Positions 7,310 to 15,954 of a stretch of 20,889 nt of DNA are shown piece after piece. The position numbers and the translations under genes were made by a program. The DNA is from CAYXVB01 sp964467785 (lineage in GTDB: Bacteria; Bdellovibrionota; UBA1018): the NCBI GenBank assembly GCA_964467785.1, contig CAYXVB010000055.1, positions 1-20,889 of the forward strand, in the 5' to 3' direction. Below the pieces are notes generated by a model. It was not told the origin of the DNA. It saw only the letters and a program-made list of their open reading frames with translations, and made no database searches. How positions within the stretch are numbered: the first letter of the stretch is position 1; every line of letters begins with the position of its first letter.

Positions 7310-7932
7310 GTCCAAAAAAACCGCGAGCCGCACAGACCCAAATCCCGACCGAGAAACAGACCGTTCAGCCAGCCGGTAAAAAGAAATTGAAGCTCGCCAC
7401 GACCTCGCTCGCGGGCTGTTTTGGCTGTCATATGTCGCTCCTGGACATCGATGAGCGGATCCTCGAGCTGGTCGAAGTCGTCGAGTTCCACAAGTCACCG
7501 ATCGACGACATCAAGGAATTCGACCAGCACCTCGTGGGCGAGATTGACGTCGGCCTCATCGAAGGCGGCTGTTGCAACAGTGACAACGTGCGCGTGCTCC
7601 AGGAGTTCCGCAAGCACTGCAAGGTGCTGGTCTCCATCGGCGCATGCGCGATCACCGGCGGGCTGCCCGCGATGCGCAACGGCATCCCCGTCAAGGAACT
7701 GCTCGAAGAGGCCTACGTCAAAGGGCCGACATTGGCCAATCACCTCATTCCCAACGACGAAGAAATCCCGATGATCCTGGATCGGGTCTATCCCTGTCAC
7801 GAGGTCGTCAAGATCGACGGCTTCCTGCCCGGCTGTCCGCCGCGCGCCGACCTGCTTTGGGAGGCGCTCAATCTGGTGATCGCCGGCAAGAGCTTGGACG
7901 AGCTTTCGACCCGTAACATACGATACGACTGA
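7306..7932 (+). CDS. hoxY: NAD-reducing hydrogenase small subunit HoxY
   Basis: A 208-aa small subunit of the hydrogenase module. It carries the proximal [4Fe-4S] cluster that takes electrons from the Ni-Fe site of HoxH. The ligands are GCFGCHMS (Cys38 and Cys41), IGACAITGG (Cys114) and LPGCPPR (Cys177). There is no Tat signal, and the protein is short compared with membrane-bound hydrogenase small subunits, as expected for the cytoplasmic group 3d type. The N-terminal 28 or so residues are a Lys/Gln/Pro-rich tail ahead of the conserved LATTSLAGC start. It overlaps hoxU by four bases and lies 26 bases ahead of hoxH. Confidence 0.96.
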   Translation: MSPKKPRAAQTQIPTEKQTVQPAGKKKLKLATTSLAGCFGCHMSLLDIDERILELVEVVEFHKSPIDDIKEFDQHLVGEIDVGLIEGGCCNSDNVRVLQEFRKHCKVLVSIGACAITGGLPAMRNGIPVKELLEEAYVKGPTLANHLIPNDEEIPMILDRVYPCHEVVKIDGFLPGCPPRADLLWEALNLVIAGKSLDELSTRNIRYD

Positions 7933-7958
7933 ACCTTTCAGGCGGAAAGCGAATTTTT

Positions 7959-9440
7959 ATGACAAGAAAGATCACTATCGAACCTGTGACCCGCGTCGAA
8001 GGACACGGCAAGGTCACCATCCAGCTGGACGACAACAACGAGGTCATCCAGTCCCGGCTCCATATCGTGGAGTTTCGCGGCTTCGAGCGATTCGTCCAAG
8101 GGCGTCCTTATTGGGAGGCGCCGGTGCTCGTGCAGCGCCTTTGCGGTATCTGCCCGGTGAGCCATCATCTATGCGCGGCCAAGGCCATGGACGTGGTGGT
8201 GGGGGTTCCGTCCGACACGCTCACGCCGACGGCCGACAAAATGCGCCGCCTGATGCATTATGGCCAGACTTTCCAGTCGCACGTGCTGCACTTCTTTCAT
8301 CTCGCGTCGCCGGACCTGCTTTTCGGAGTCGATTCCGATCCTACCCAGCGCAATATCGTCGGGGTGATCCAGAAATTCCCCGAGCTGGCCAAAAAAGCCG
8401 TTCTCATGCGCAAGTTCGGCCAGGAGGTGATCCGTCTCACTGCCGGCAAAAAGATCCACGGGACTGGAGCCATCCCCGGCGGCATCAACAAGCACTTGAC
8501 GGAAGCGGAGCGCGACGAGCTTCTTAAAGGCACTTCGGAGTTCAACGCGGATCTCATGGTGGAGTGGGCCCAGGAAGGGCTCGATCTATTCAAGGATTAC
8601 CATCGCAAGAACGCCGCCTTTGTCGATGGCTTCGCGGCTTTTGACTCCAACTACATGAGCCTGGTGCGCAAGGATGGCGCGCTGGATCTCTATCACGGCG
8701 TCCTACGCGCGGTCGACACGAACGGGAACAAGATCTTCGACCAAGTGGATACGCAGGAATACCAGAAGATCATCATCGAGGAGTCCAAGAACTGGAGCTA
8801 CATGAAGTTCCCCTACATCCCGTCTCTTGGTCCAGAAAAAGGCTGGTACCGAGTAGGCCCTCTGGCGCGTCTCAATACCGCGGACTTCATCCCGACTCCG
8901 TTGGCGCAGAAGGAGTTCCAGCTCTACAAGGCGTACACCCACGGCAAGCCCAACGGCATGTCCATGCATATGCACTGGGCGCGCCTCATCGAGGTGCTCC
9001 ACTCGGCCGAGATGATTCGGGACCTTCTCAAGGATTCGGACCTGACTCATGGTCCGCTCGTCAAGACCGGGACCAAGACCGGCGAAGGCGTGGGGATCAT
9101 CGAAGCGCCGCGCGGTACGCTCTTTCACCATTACAAAGTCGATGAGCGAGACCTGATCACGATGTGCAACCTGATCGTCTCGACCACGAGTAATAATGAA
9201 CCGATGAATCGCGCCGTGGGCTGGGTGGCCAAGAACGTCATCAGCGGTAAACGAGAAATTCCTGAAGGAATGCTCAACCAGGTCGAGGTCGCCATCCGGG
9301 CCTACGATCCGTGCCTGAGCTGCGCCACCCATGCGGTTGGCCAGATGCCTTTGGAAATCACGCTTGAGGATTCGGCGGGCAAGCTGCTCGATCGTAAGTT
9401 CAAGAACGCGGGCGAAGCCGGCGACTCCTGCGAGGCTTGA
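7959..9440 (+). CDS. hoxH: NAD-reducing hydrogenase large subunit HoxH (Ni-Fe active site)
   Basis: A 493-aa catalytic subunit that oxidises or evolves H2 at a Ni-Fe(CN)2CO centre. The start RKITIEPVTRVEGHGKV is the L0 motif. L1 is RLCGICPVSHH and L2 is DPCLSCATH near the C-terminus, so all four nickel-coordinating cysteines are present. The EFRGFERFVQGRP and WSYMKFPY segments are typical of group 3d. A 35-residue tail follows the L2 histidine and would be removed by HoxW after nickel insertion. From memory the corresponding Cupriavidus tail is about 24 residues. The immature form is therefore encoded, and maturation by peptidase is required. It sits between hoxY and hoxW, with GGAAAG about 9 bases before the start. 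Confidence 0.97.
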   Translation: MTRKITIEPVTRVEGHGKVTIQLDDNNEVIQSRLHIVEFRGFERFVQGRPYWEAPVLVQRLCGICPVSHHLCAAKAMDVVVGVPSDTLTPTADKMRRLMHYGQTFQSHVLHFFHLASPDLLFGVDSDPTQRNIVGVIQKFPELAKKAVLMRKFGQEVIRLTAGKKIHGTGAIPGGINKHLTEAERDELLKGTSEFNADLMVEWAQEGLDLFKDYHRKNAAFVDGFAAFDSNYMSLVRKDGALDLYHGVLRAVDTNGNKIFDQVDTQEYQKIIIEESKNWSYMKFPYIPSLGPEKGWYRVGPLARLNTADFIPTPLAQKEFQLYKAYTHGKPNGMSMHMHWARLIEVLHSAEMIRDLLKDSDLTHGPLVKTGTKTGEGVGIIEAPRGTLFHHYKVDERDLITMCNLIVSTTSNNEPMNRAVGWVAKNVISGKREIPEGMLNQVEVAIRAYDPCLSCATHAVGQMPLEITLEDSAGKLLDRKFKNAGEAGDSCEA

Positions 9441-9443
9441 GTC

Positions 9444-9938
9444 ATGGCGGATACGATTGCCGAACGGATCGGATGGCGGGCGGGCCGGCGGGTGCTGTTC
9501 TATGGAATCGGGAACGTCGGGCGTCAGGATGACGGTCTCGGGATTCGACTCGTCGAACGCCTCGAAGAAGCGGGGTTGCCGTCGGGGGTCGAATTCGAAG
9601 CGAACTACCAGCTCAACGTCGAAGACGCGCTCCTGATTTCGGAATATGACACGGTTGTCTTTGTCGACGCGAGTCGTGAGCCGGGCGCTCCGGCGCCTTT
9701 CGTGATCCGCGAGCTTCAACCGGTGGCCGAGTTGACTTTTTCCACCCATGCGATGAGTCCCGCCGCGGTCCTCTCGCTCTGCGAGGAGATTTACCAGGTC
9801 AAACCGAGCGCCTGGCTGCTCGCGCTTCCGGGCTATGATTGGGGCATCTCCGAACAAATGACCAGCCAGGCGCAGGCAAATCTGGCGCAGACGATGCGAT
9901 CTGTAATAGAAGGGTTCGGATGCACGAAGTCTCCCTAG
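9444..9938 (+). CDS. hoxW: Hydrogenase maturation endopeptidase HoxW
   Basis: A 164-aa nickel-dependent endopeptidase (HybD/HycI/HoxW family, M52) that removes the C-terminal extension of HoxH once the metal centre is complete. The signature YGIGNVGRQDDGLG lies at about residues 20-33. Probable metal-sensing residues are Asp30, Asp75 (VFVDAS) and His102 (FSTHAMSP), by analogy with HycI/HybD. It begins three bases after the hoxH stop, so the protease and its single substrate are made together. It ends 19 bases inside hypA. The pairing with a group 3d HoxH and the operon position favour the HoxW name over other hydrogenase proteases. Confidence 0.93.
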   Translation: MADTIAERIGWRAGRRVLFYGIGNVGRQDDGLGIRLVERLEEAGLPSGVEFEANYQLNVEDALLISEYDTVVFVDASREPGAPAPFVIRELQPVAELTFSTHAMSPAAVLSLCEEIYQVKPSAWLLALPGYDWGISEQMTSQAQANLAQTMRSVIEGFGCTKSP

Positions 9939-10279
9939 TGGCCGCGATGGTCGAGCAGGTCGAAGAGGTTGCCCGCGTCCAGGGCTTCGAGCGAGTGACC
10001 GAGGTTCGCGTCGGGATCGGCGCATGGAGCGGAGTCGAGCCGTCGTGCGTGGAGTTTTGTTTTCCGGAAATCACCCGCGGCACGGTGCTGGACGGCGCTC
10101 GGCTCGCGATCGAGCCCATTGCTGTCGAGCTGCAGTGTCAATCTTGTGGAGAGCGCTCGACACCGCCCTCGGAAATGGACGCGGGCGCCTGGAGCTGTGC
10201 CCACTGCCACAGCGCCGAGTATCGCCTGAGCCAGGGTAAGGAATTTAAGATCGTTGATCTTGAAGTGGAAGGAGACTGA
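9920..10279 (+). CDS. hypA: Hydrogenase nickel-insertion protein HypA
   Basis: A 119-aa nickel chaperone that works with HypB to deliver Ni(II) to HoxH. The N-terminus MHEVSLV has the nickel-binding His2. The zinc site is two CxxC pairs, CQSC (73 and 76) and CAHC (93 and 96). The length is normal. The start ATG at 9920, preceded by GAAGGG, overlaps the end of hoxW by 19 bases. An N-terminal Met-His is essential in this family and fixes the start. In soluble hydrogenase operons this copy is often called hypA2. Confidence 0.95.
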   Translation: MHEVSLVAAMVEQVEEVARVQGFERVTEVRVGIGAWSGVEPSCVEFCFPEITRGTVLDGARLAIEPIAVELQCQSCGERSTPPSEMDAGAWSCAHCHSAEYRLSQGKEFKIVDLEVEGD

Positions 10280-10281
10280 CG

Positions 10282-11088
10282 ATGTGTCGCGACTGCGGTT
10301 GTAGTGAAGCCAATCAGCGCACCCAAGGGCAGGGGCACGATCATGATCACCATCACGATCATGATCATGGAGAAGCTCATAGCCACCCCGCGGCCCCCTT
10401 GGGGCCTTGGCGGGCGCCGCGCAAGGCTCTGCATCGGATTACGCTGGAAGAATCCGTTCTCGCCAAGAATGACCGGATCGCTGCGGAAAATCGCGCTTGG
10501 TTCCGAGAGCACGGGATACATGCGATGAATTTGATCAGCTCGCCTGGCTCGGGCAAGACCCTTTTGCTCGAAAAGACGGCTGAGCGCCTGCGCGCGCTCT
10601 CCGAAACCCCTGTGCGGCTCGCCATACTGACCGGCGATCAGGAGCGCGATTTCGACGCCAAGAGGCTTCAGGCGGCCGGCGCCGAGGTCAAGCAGCTCAA
10701 CACGGCGAGCGCTTGTCACCTGGATGCCGAGATGATCCGCAAGGAGCTGGGCGGCTTCGTCCGCCCCGACCTGACCCATCTGGTGATTGAGAATGTCGGC
10801 AATCTCGTTTGTCCAGCGGCGTTCGATCTCGGCGAAAACGAAAAGGTCGCTCTTCTTTCGACCACCGAAGGGGAGGACAAGCCTTCGAAATACCCGCTCC
10901 TTTTTCATGAGGCTAAGCTGATCCTGATTACGAAGACCGATCTCATCCCGCATCTGGATTGGAGCTTGGAGGCTTGCGAGCGGCATATCCGCAGCGTCAA
11001 TCCCCGTGCGCAGATCCTGAAGGTGAGCGCGCGCACGGGCGAAGGTATGGATGCCTGGCTCGATTCTCTCATGAGTCGACGCGCATGA
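10282..11088 (+). CDS. hypB: Hydrogenase nickel-incorporation GTPase HypB
   Basis: A 268-aa SIMIBI GTPase that drives nickel transfer in HoxH maturation. The N-terminus MCRDCGC has the high-affinity nickel motif CxxCxC. A His-rich stretch (residues 19-35, nine histidines) probably stores or buffers nickel. The GTPase motifs are SSPGSGKT (P-loop, 86-93), the switch/metal segments ACHLDAE and NVGNLVCPAAFDLGE (metal ligands Cys145, His146, Cys177), and TKTDLIP for guanine recognition. AAGGAG lies 7 bases before the start. The stop overlaps the hypF start (ATGA). The presence of both CxxCxC and the His-rich region makes this a full-featured HypB. Confidence 0.96.
   Translation: MCRDCGCSEANQRTQGQGHDHDHHHDHDHGEAHSHPAAPLGPWRAPRKALHRITLEESVLAKNDRIAAENRAWFREHGIHAMNLISSPGSGKTLLLEKTAERLRALSETPVRLAILTGDQERDFDAKRLQAAGAEVKQLNTASACHLDAEMIRKELGGFVRPDLTHLVIENVGNLVCPAAFDLGENEKVALLSTTEGEDKPSKYPLLFHEAKLILITKTDLIPHLDWSLEACERHIRSVNPRAQILKVSARTGEGMDAWLDSLMSRRA
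10336..10367 (+). repeat. 14-bp direct repeat coding the HypB His/Asp tract
   Basis: CACGATCATGATCA occurs at 10336-10349 and again at 10354-10367, encoding part of the alternating His-Asp run of HypB. Such repeats allow the His tract to lengthen or shorten by slippage. This is a coding repeat, not a mobile element. Confidence 0.8.
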
Positions 11089-13448
11089 CGGTTCCACCTC
11101 CGGTGCGTCGCAGACTCGAGCTTGAAGGGCGTTTGCAGGGCGTGGGGTTTCGTCCCTTCGTCTACCGTTTGGCTCGCGCGCTGGATTTGACCGGTCGGGT
11201 GCTCAATACTCCGCAGGGAGTCCGACTCGAAGTTCAGGGCGATGCCACCCGGGTCGAGCGCTTCGAATCGATGCTTCGGTCGGATCTCCCGCCGCATGCG
11301 CGGATCCGGCGGGAGCAAGCCTCGAGCCTTCCGACGGACGACGCCGAACGGGATTTCAGGATTCAGCCGTCAGAGACCGACGCCGGACGGATGGCCGCCG
11401 AGATCCTGCCCGATCTGGCGACCTGTAGGGATTGCGCTCGCGAATTTCGCGATCCCGCTAATCGGCGGTATCGCTATCCATTCACCAACTGCATGCATTG
11501 CGGCCCACGCTTCAGTATCCTCGAGCGCTTGCCTTACGATCGCGCCCGCACCACCATGCGCGCCTTCAAGATGTGCCCGGCCTGTCGAAGCGAGTTTGAG
11601 AATCCCGCGGATCGGCGATTCCATGCTCAACCCAATTGTTGCCCGGATTGCGGTCCTTCGTTGGCACTTCAGGACCGGGAGGGCCAAGTGCTGGCGCGAC
11701 GGGAGCGGGCGCTCGCCGACGCCATCGAGGCGATTCGCGGCGGCCGGATCGTCGCGGTCCTGGGCGTAGGCGGATTTCATCTGATCTGCGATGCGGCCAA
11801 TGATGCCGCGGTGGCTCGTCTGCGCAAGACCAAGGGCCGTAAGACGCGCCCATTCGCGGTGATGTTTCCTTCGATCGAAGCCATCCGCGAGGTTTGCGAA
11901 GTGTCCGCGCTCGAGGAAAAGATTCTTTCTGGCCCGGAGGCCCCAATCCTCCTTCTTCGGCAAAAGGCCGGCGCCCAGGAGCACACACAGTATTCTTTAT
12001 CCCGACAGGTGGCCCCCGGCATTCCGTCGCTGGGCGTCTTCTTGCCGTATACTCCGCTGCATCTTCTTTTGCTCGATGCGCTGCAAAAGCCATTGGTCGC
12101 CACCAGTGGCAATGTATCGGATGAGCCGATCTGTTTCCGGGCCTCCGAGGCCGTCAAGCGCCTCGGAGGGCTGGCGGATCTCTTCCTGGTTCACGATCGG
12201 CCGATCGCGCATTCTGTGGACGATTCGGTGGCGCGAGTGATCGCTGGAGAGGTGACTTTGATCCGGGCTGGGCGCGGCTACGCTCCGTTTGTGGTCGATC
12301 TTCCGGAAGCGGCAGACGAGGGCCAAGCCCCATTTGTCGCCGTGGGCGCGCATCAAAAAAATTCAGTCGCGCTTCATCGAGGAGACGCGCTGGTGGTCGG
12401 CCCCCACGTGGGCAATCTCGACACTGTGGAGGCAATCGAGGCGCATCAGGGCGCGATCGAGGCCCTTGCTCGCATTCACGGGCTGGACACGCGTCAGCTG
12501 CCTCGAGTCGCGGATCTTCATCCCGATTATGTCTCCGCGCGCTTGGCGGAAGAGCGTGGTCCACGGCCGGATCGAGTGCAGCATCACCATGCGCACGTCC
12601 TCTCCGGCATGGCCGAGCACGGGCTGCGGGGCCCTGTCCTTGGGGTGGCGTGGGACGGCACCGGCTACGGGACGGATGGCACGATCTGGGGCGGCGAGTT
12701 TCTGCGAGTGGGGCCTCAGGGGTTCGAGCGCGTGGCTTGGCTTCGCCCCTTTGCTTTGCCGGGCGGGGAAAACGCCGTCCGGGAGCCCTGGCGTGTCGCG
12801 GTCGCCCTGGCGAGCCAAACGGCTCAGATTTCCGAGCTCCCGCTCCATTTTTCCGGCGTGAAGGAACGCGAGCTCGCGGTCGTTAGGTCCATGCTTGCTC
12901 GTGGACTCAACAGCCCGCGCACATCGAGCGTGGGGCGGCTTTTTGATGGCGTCGCCGCCCTGCTGGGGGTGTGCGCAAGGGTCGACTACGAAGGCCAGGC
13001 GGCCGTGGAACTCGAATATGCTGCGGCCCGCGAACCGCGTAGCGAAGCTTATCCCATTGTCCTGCGCGACGGGATGCTGGACTGGACTCCGATGCTGGAG
13101 CGTCTTATTGCGGATCTTTTAGAGCTTCAGAAAGAATTTCCGGTAGAGCTTTCGACAGCAGTCGCGGAGAGACGCAAAGCGCTCGGCGGGATGGCCTGGA
13201 AGTTCCACGCGGCGCTCGCCGCGGGAATCGTGAAGGTTGCTCTCTCGGGTTTCCGTGAAATGCCCGTACTACTGACGGGTGGGTGTTTTCAAAATCGGCT
13301 TTTGACCGAATTGACCGAGGCGCGGCTGCGTGCAGCCGGGTTCGAGGTTTATTGTCACCATCGCGTGCCGCCCAACGACGGCGGGATCGCCCTGGGACAG
13401 CTCTGGGGCCGAGTCATCGGCCAAAAATTGAATCCGGGAGGTGTGTGA
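11085..13448 (+). CDS. hypF: Carbamoyltransferase HypF
   Basis: A 787-aa enzyme that converts carbamoyl phosphate and ATP to carbamoyl-adenylate and transfers the carbamoyl group to the C-terminal cysteine of HypE, the first step to the cyanide ligands. Domains in order: acylphosphatase-like (GRLQGVGFRPFVYR, about 15-28); double zinc finger (CRDC 114/117, CMHC 136/139, CPAC 164/167, CPDC 186/189); YrdC-like (KTRPFAVM near 253-260, PLVATSGN near 336-343); and Kae1-like (HHHAH near 500-504, AWDGTGYGTDGTIWGGEF, LTGGCFQN). All are intact. The length is slightly above the usual 750. The start ATG at 11085 overlaps the hypB stop. The frame is open further upstream but only inside hypB. Confidence 0.96.
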   Translation: MTVPPPVRRRLELEGRLQGVGFRPFVYRLARALDLTGRVLNTPQGVRLEVQGDATRVERFESMLRSDLPPHARIRREQASSLPTDDAERDFRIQPSETDAGRMAAEILPDLATCRDCAREFRDPANRRYRYPFTNCMHCGPRFSILERLPYDRARTTMRAFKMCPACRSEFENPADRRFHAQPNCCPDCGPSLALQDREGQVLARRERALADAIEAIRGGRIVAVLGVGGFHLICDAANDAAVARLRKTKGRKTRPFAVMFPSIEAIREVCEVSALEEKILSGPEAPILLLRQKAGAQEHTQYSLSRQVAPGIPSLGVFLPYTPLHLLLLDALQKPLVATSGNVSDEPICFRASEAVKRLGGLADLFLVHDRPIAHSVDDSVARVIAGEVTLIRAGRGYAPFVVDLPEAADEGQAPFVAVGAHQKNSVALHRGDALVVGPHVGNLDTVEAIEAHQGAIEALARIHGLDTRQLPRVADLHPDYVSARLAEERGPRPDRVQHHHAHVLSGMAEHGLRGPVLGVAWDGTGYGTDGTIWGGEFLRVGPQGFERVAWLRPFALPGGENAVREPWRVAVALASQTAQISELPLHFSGVKERELAVVRSMLARGLNSPRTSSVGRLFDGVAALLGVCARVDYEGQAAVELEYAAAREPRSEAYPIVLRDGMLDWTPMLERLIADLLELQKEFPVELSTAVAERRKALGGMAWKFHAALAAGIVKVALSGFREMPVLLTGGCFQNRLLTELTEARLRAAGFEVYCHHRVPPNDGGIALGQLWGRVIGQKLNPGGV

Positions 13449-13696
13449 TGTGTTTGTCCGTACCCGCCAAGTTGCTTTCGATTTCGGGTGAGGGTGATCC
13501 GATCGGGCGCACTGGCAAGGTGAGCTTCGGTGGAGTGGCCAAGGAGATCAGTCTCGCTTACGTCCCGGAGGCTCGGGTCAACGATTACGTGCTGGTGCAT
13601 GTCGGTTTCGCCATCTCCGTTATCGACGAAGAGGAGGCCAAGTTCGTGTTCGAATATCTTGAAAAGACCGGCCAGGAATCGGAGTTCAAATCATGA
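13448..13696 (+). CDS. hypC: Hydrogenase assembly chaperone HypC
   Basis: An 82-aa chaperone that carries the Fe(CN)2CO unit with HypD and hands it to HoxH. The diagnostic MCLSVPAKL start supplies the essential Cys2, so the ATG at 13448 is certain. VSFGGVAKEISLAYVPEA and YVLVHVGFAISVIDEEEA are also typical of HypC/HupF. GGGAGGT lies 5 bases upstream. The gene overlaps hypF by one base and hypD by four, giving tight coupling of the HypC-HypD partners. Confidence 0.96.
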   Translation: MCLSVPAKLLSISGEGDPIGRTGKVSFGGVAKEISLAYVPEARVNDYVLVHVGFAISVIDEEEAKFVFEYLEKTGQESEFKS

Positions 13697-14790
13697 GCTT
13701 GAGATTTGTTGACGAATACCGCGATCCGGAGGTGGCCCGCCGTTACGTCGAGGCTATCGCCCGGATCACCACCCGCGACTGGACCATCATGGAAATCTGC
13801 GGAGGCCAGACGCACTCGATCGTCAAACATGGGATCGATCAGCTCGTGCCCGGCAAGATCCGGCTAATTCACGGCCCCGGCTGTCCCGTTTGCGTGACGC
13901 CGATGTCGACGATTGATTCGGCGCTCCAGCTCGCCGCGCGCCCGGAGGTGATCCTCTGTTCGTTCGGGGACATGCTCCGGGTTCCCGGTACCGACAAGGA
14001 CCTGCTCACGGTCAAGGCCGAGGGCGGCGACGTGCGCATTGTTTATTCGCCATTGGACGCGGTAAGGATCGCGCGCGAGAATCCCGGGCGCGAGGTCGTT
14101 TTCTTCGCCGTGGGCTTCGAGACCACCGCGCCGGCCAACGCCATGGCCGCGTTCCAGGCGCGCAAGTTAGGCGTTCGCAACTTTTCGCTCCTGGTTTCCC
14201 AGGTGCTCGTGCCGCCCGCCATCGAGGCGATCCTCTCGTCGCCGGGCCATCAGATCCAGGGCTTCATCGGCCCTGGCCATGTCTGCACCGTGACGGGTTT
14301 TCAGGGCTACGAGGGCCTGGTGAGCCGCTACCGCGTGCCGGTCGTGGTCGCGGGCTTCGAGCCAGCCGACATCCTGCAGGCCTTGTACATGTGCATCCAG
14401 CAGCTCGAGGAGGGGCGCGCCGAAGTTGAGAATCAGTACACCCGCTCGGTCGATCGTCAGGGCAACGCCGCCGCCCAGGCGATGTTGGCCGAGGTCTTCG
14501 AGGTCGCGCCCAAGATGTGGCGCGGTTTGGGTAGCATCCCGGCGAGCGGACTTCGCCTCGCCGCGAGTTATCGCGAGATGGACGCGGAAGTTCGCTTCGG
14601 CCTCGCGGGCGAAAGCTCGACCGAGCGCACCGGCTGCATCAGCGGCCTGATCCTGCAAGGGCTGCGCAAGCCCTCGGAGTGCCCTTCGTTTGGAAAGACC
14701 TGTAACCCTGAAAAGCCGCTGGGGGCGACCATGGTGTCTTCCGAAGGCGCGTGCGCGGCCTACTATCGGTATCGGCGCCCTGAAAATTGA
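13693..14790 (+). CDS. hypD: Hydrogenase formation protein HypD
   Basis: A 365-aa [4Fe-4S] scaffold on which the Fe(CN)2CO centre is built together with HypC and HypE. Conserved motifs are ICGGQTHSIVKHG (Cys36) and HGPGCPVCVTP (Cys64, Cys67), implicated in iron binding and thiol redox. A C-terminal cluster-binding set has cysteines in TGCISG, PSECPSFGKTCNP and VSSEGACAAYY. The length matches the family. It starts within the last codons of hypC (ATGA overlap) and is followed 11 bases later by hypE. Confidence 0.97.
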   Translation: MSLRFVDEYRDPEVARRYVEAIARITTRDWTIMEICGGQTHSIVKHGIDQLVPGKIRLIHGPGCPVCVTPMSTIDSALQLAARPEVILCSFGDMLRVPGTDKDLLTVKAEGGDVRIVYSPLDAVRIARENPGREVVFFAVGFETTAPANAMAAFQARKLGVRNFSLLVSQVLVPPAIEAILSSPGHQIQGFIGPGHVCTVTGFQGYEGLVSRYRVPVVVAGFEPADILQALYMCIQQLEEGRAEVENQYTRSVDRQGNAAAQAMLAEVFEVAPKMWRGLGSIPASGLRLAASYREMDAEVRFGLAGESSTERTGCISGLILQGLRKPSECPSFGKTCNPEKPLGATMVSSEGACAAYYRYRRPEN

Positions 14791-14801
14791 GGAGAATGCA
14801 A

Positions 14802-15887
14802 ATGAGCGAAACTGTGAACTCCGGCTCCCAGCCGGGTTGGAGCTGCGGGATCCCGATCCATCGCAACGACAAGGTGCAGATGTCCCACGGCGGTGGCGGG
14901 CGAGTCATGCGTCAGTTGATCCAGGATCTTTTCATCAAGAGTTTTAAAAGCCCGTTTTCCGGCAGCGAGCATGACTCGGTCGCATTGCCCGTCGAGATCC
15001 CGCAGGGCGGCAGGTTGGCATTCACCACGGATTCTTACGTGGTCAAGCCGCTGTTTTTTCCAGGCGGCGATATCGGCAGCCTCGCCGTGCACGGGACCGT
15101 CAATGATCTCGCGATGAGTGGCGCCCGGCCCCTTTATCTATCGCTCGGCCTGATTCTCGAGGAGGGCCTGCCGATGGAAGTGCTCGAGCGGGTCATCGAA
15201 AGCGTCGGACGTGCCGCGCGCGATTGCGGTGTCCTGGTCGTCACCGGCGATACCAAGGTGGTGGAACGGGGCAAAGGAGATGGAATCTTCATCAATACAT
15301 CCGGCGTGGGCGTGATCGATGAGGGGCTTTCGATCGAGCCTGCGAGCGTGCGGCCCGGCGATGCGGTGCTGGTCAGTGGGGATCTCGGACGGCACGGGAT
15401 AGCGATCATGGCCGCTCGCGAAGGGATCGAGTTCGAAACGAGCATCGAAAGCGACAGCGCGCCGCTCGCGCGCATGGTCCGCGCGCTGCTCGCCGAAGGC
15501 GTCCGGCCGACTTGCCTGCGGGATTTGACCCGTGGCGGTCTGGCCGCGGCACTCAACGAAATCGCTTCGAGCTCGGGCCATGGCATCGCGATCGACGAAG
15601 GCGCCGTGCCCGTGCTCGGCGAAGTGCGCGGAGCCTGCGAGATGCTCGGATTGGATCCGCTGTACGTCGCCAACGAAGGCCGAATGGTCGCCTTCGTTCC
15701 AGAAAAGGACGCTGAGCGCGCGCTGTCCGTGATGCGGAACCATGAAGTGGGACGGAATTGCGTGCGCATCGGCACGGTGGCGGCGGCGGAAGACCGGGCT
15801 CGTCCCCGCGTGGTCATCCGCAGCGCGCTCGGCGTGGACCGTATCCTCGACTTGTTGAGCGGGGAGCAGTTGCCGCGAATTTGCTAA
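14802..15887 (+). CDS. hypE: Hydrogenase expression/formation protein HypE
   Basis: A 361-aa PurM/AIRS-type enzyme that dehydrates the thiocarboxamide on its C-terminal cysteine to a thiocyanate, the source of the CN ligands. The N-terminal glycine-rich MSHGGGGRVMRQLIQ and the ATP-binding segment VTGDTKVVERGKGDG are typical. The protein ends LPRIC, the expected C-terminal cysteine that receives the carbamoyl group from HypF. ATG 14802 is preferred because TGAGGAG lies 7 bases upstream; an earlier in-frame start at 14787 overlaps the hypD stop region. It is the last gene of the operon; no hypX follows. Confidence 0.96.
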   Translation: MSETVNSGSQPGWSCGIPIHRNDKVQMSHGGGGRVMRQLIQDLFIKSFKSPFSGSEHDSVALPVEIPQGGRLAFTTDSYVVKPLFFPGGDIGSLAVHGTVNDLAMSGARPLYLSLGLILEEGLPMEVLERVIESVGRAARDCGVLVVTGDTKVVERGKGDGIFINTSGVGVIDEGLSIEPASVRPGDAVLVSGDLGRHGIAIMAAREGIEFETSIESDSAPLARMVRALLAEGVRPTCLRDLTRGGLAAALNEIASSSGHGIAIDEGAVPVLGEVRGACEMLGLDPLYVANEGRMVAFVPEKDAERALSVMRNHEVGRNCVRIGTVAAAEDRARPRVVIRSALGVDRILDLLSGEQLPRIC

Positions 15888-15912
15888 TAATGCGCATGGC
15901 GTCTGAAGTGGA

Positions 15913-15954
15913 CACCGCCCCCGGGGCGCTGTGGGTTGCGCCGCGGGAGCGGTG
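15913..15954. other. Long GC-rich hairpin between convergent hypE and htpX
   Basis: The arms at 15913-15929 and 15938-15954 pair at 15 of 17 positions around the loop TGTGGGTT. It lies in the 112-base gap between hypE and the convergent htpX gene, where a transcription stop would be expected for both. No T-run follows on either strand, so it is not a standard intrinsic terminator. It may act as a 3' end stabiliser or a factor-assisted stop. Confidence 0.5.

Noticed and set aside
8703..10025. Long antisense open frame opposite hoxH and hoxW
   Set aside because: It lies across two well-recognised genes, its sequence is Arg/His/Asp-rich with no domain, and it has no ribosome site.
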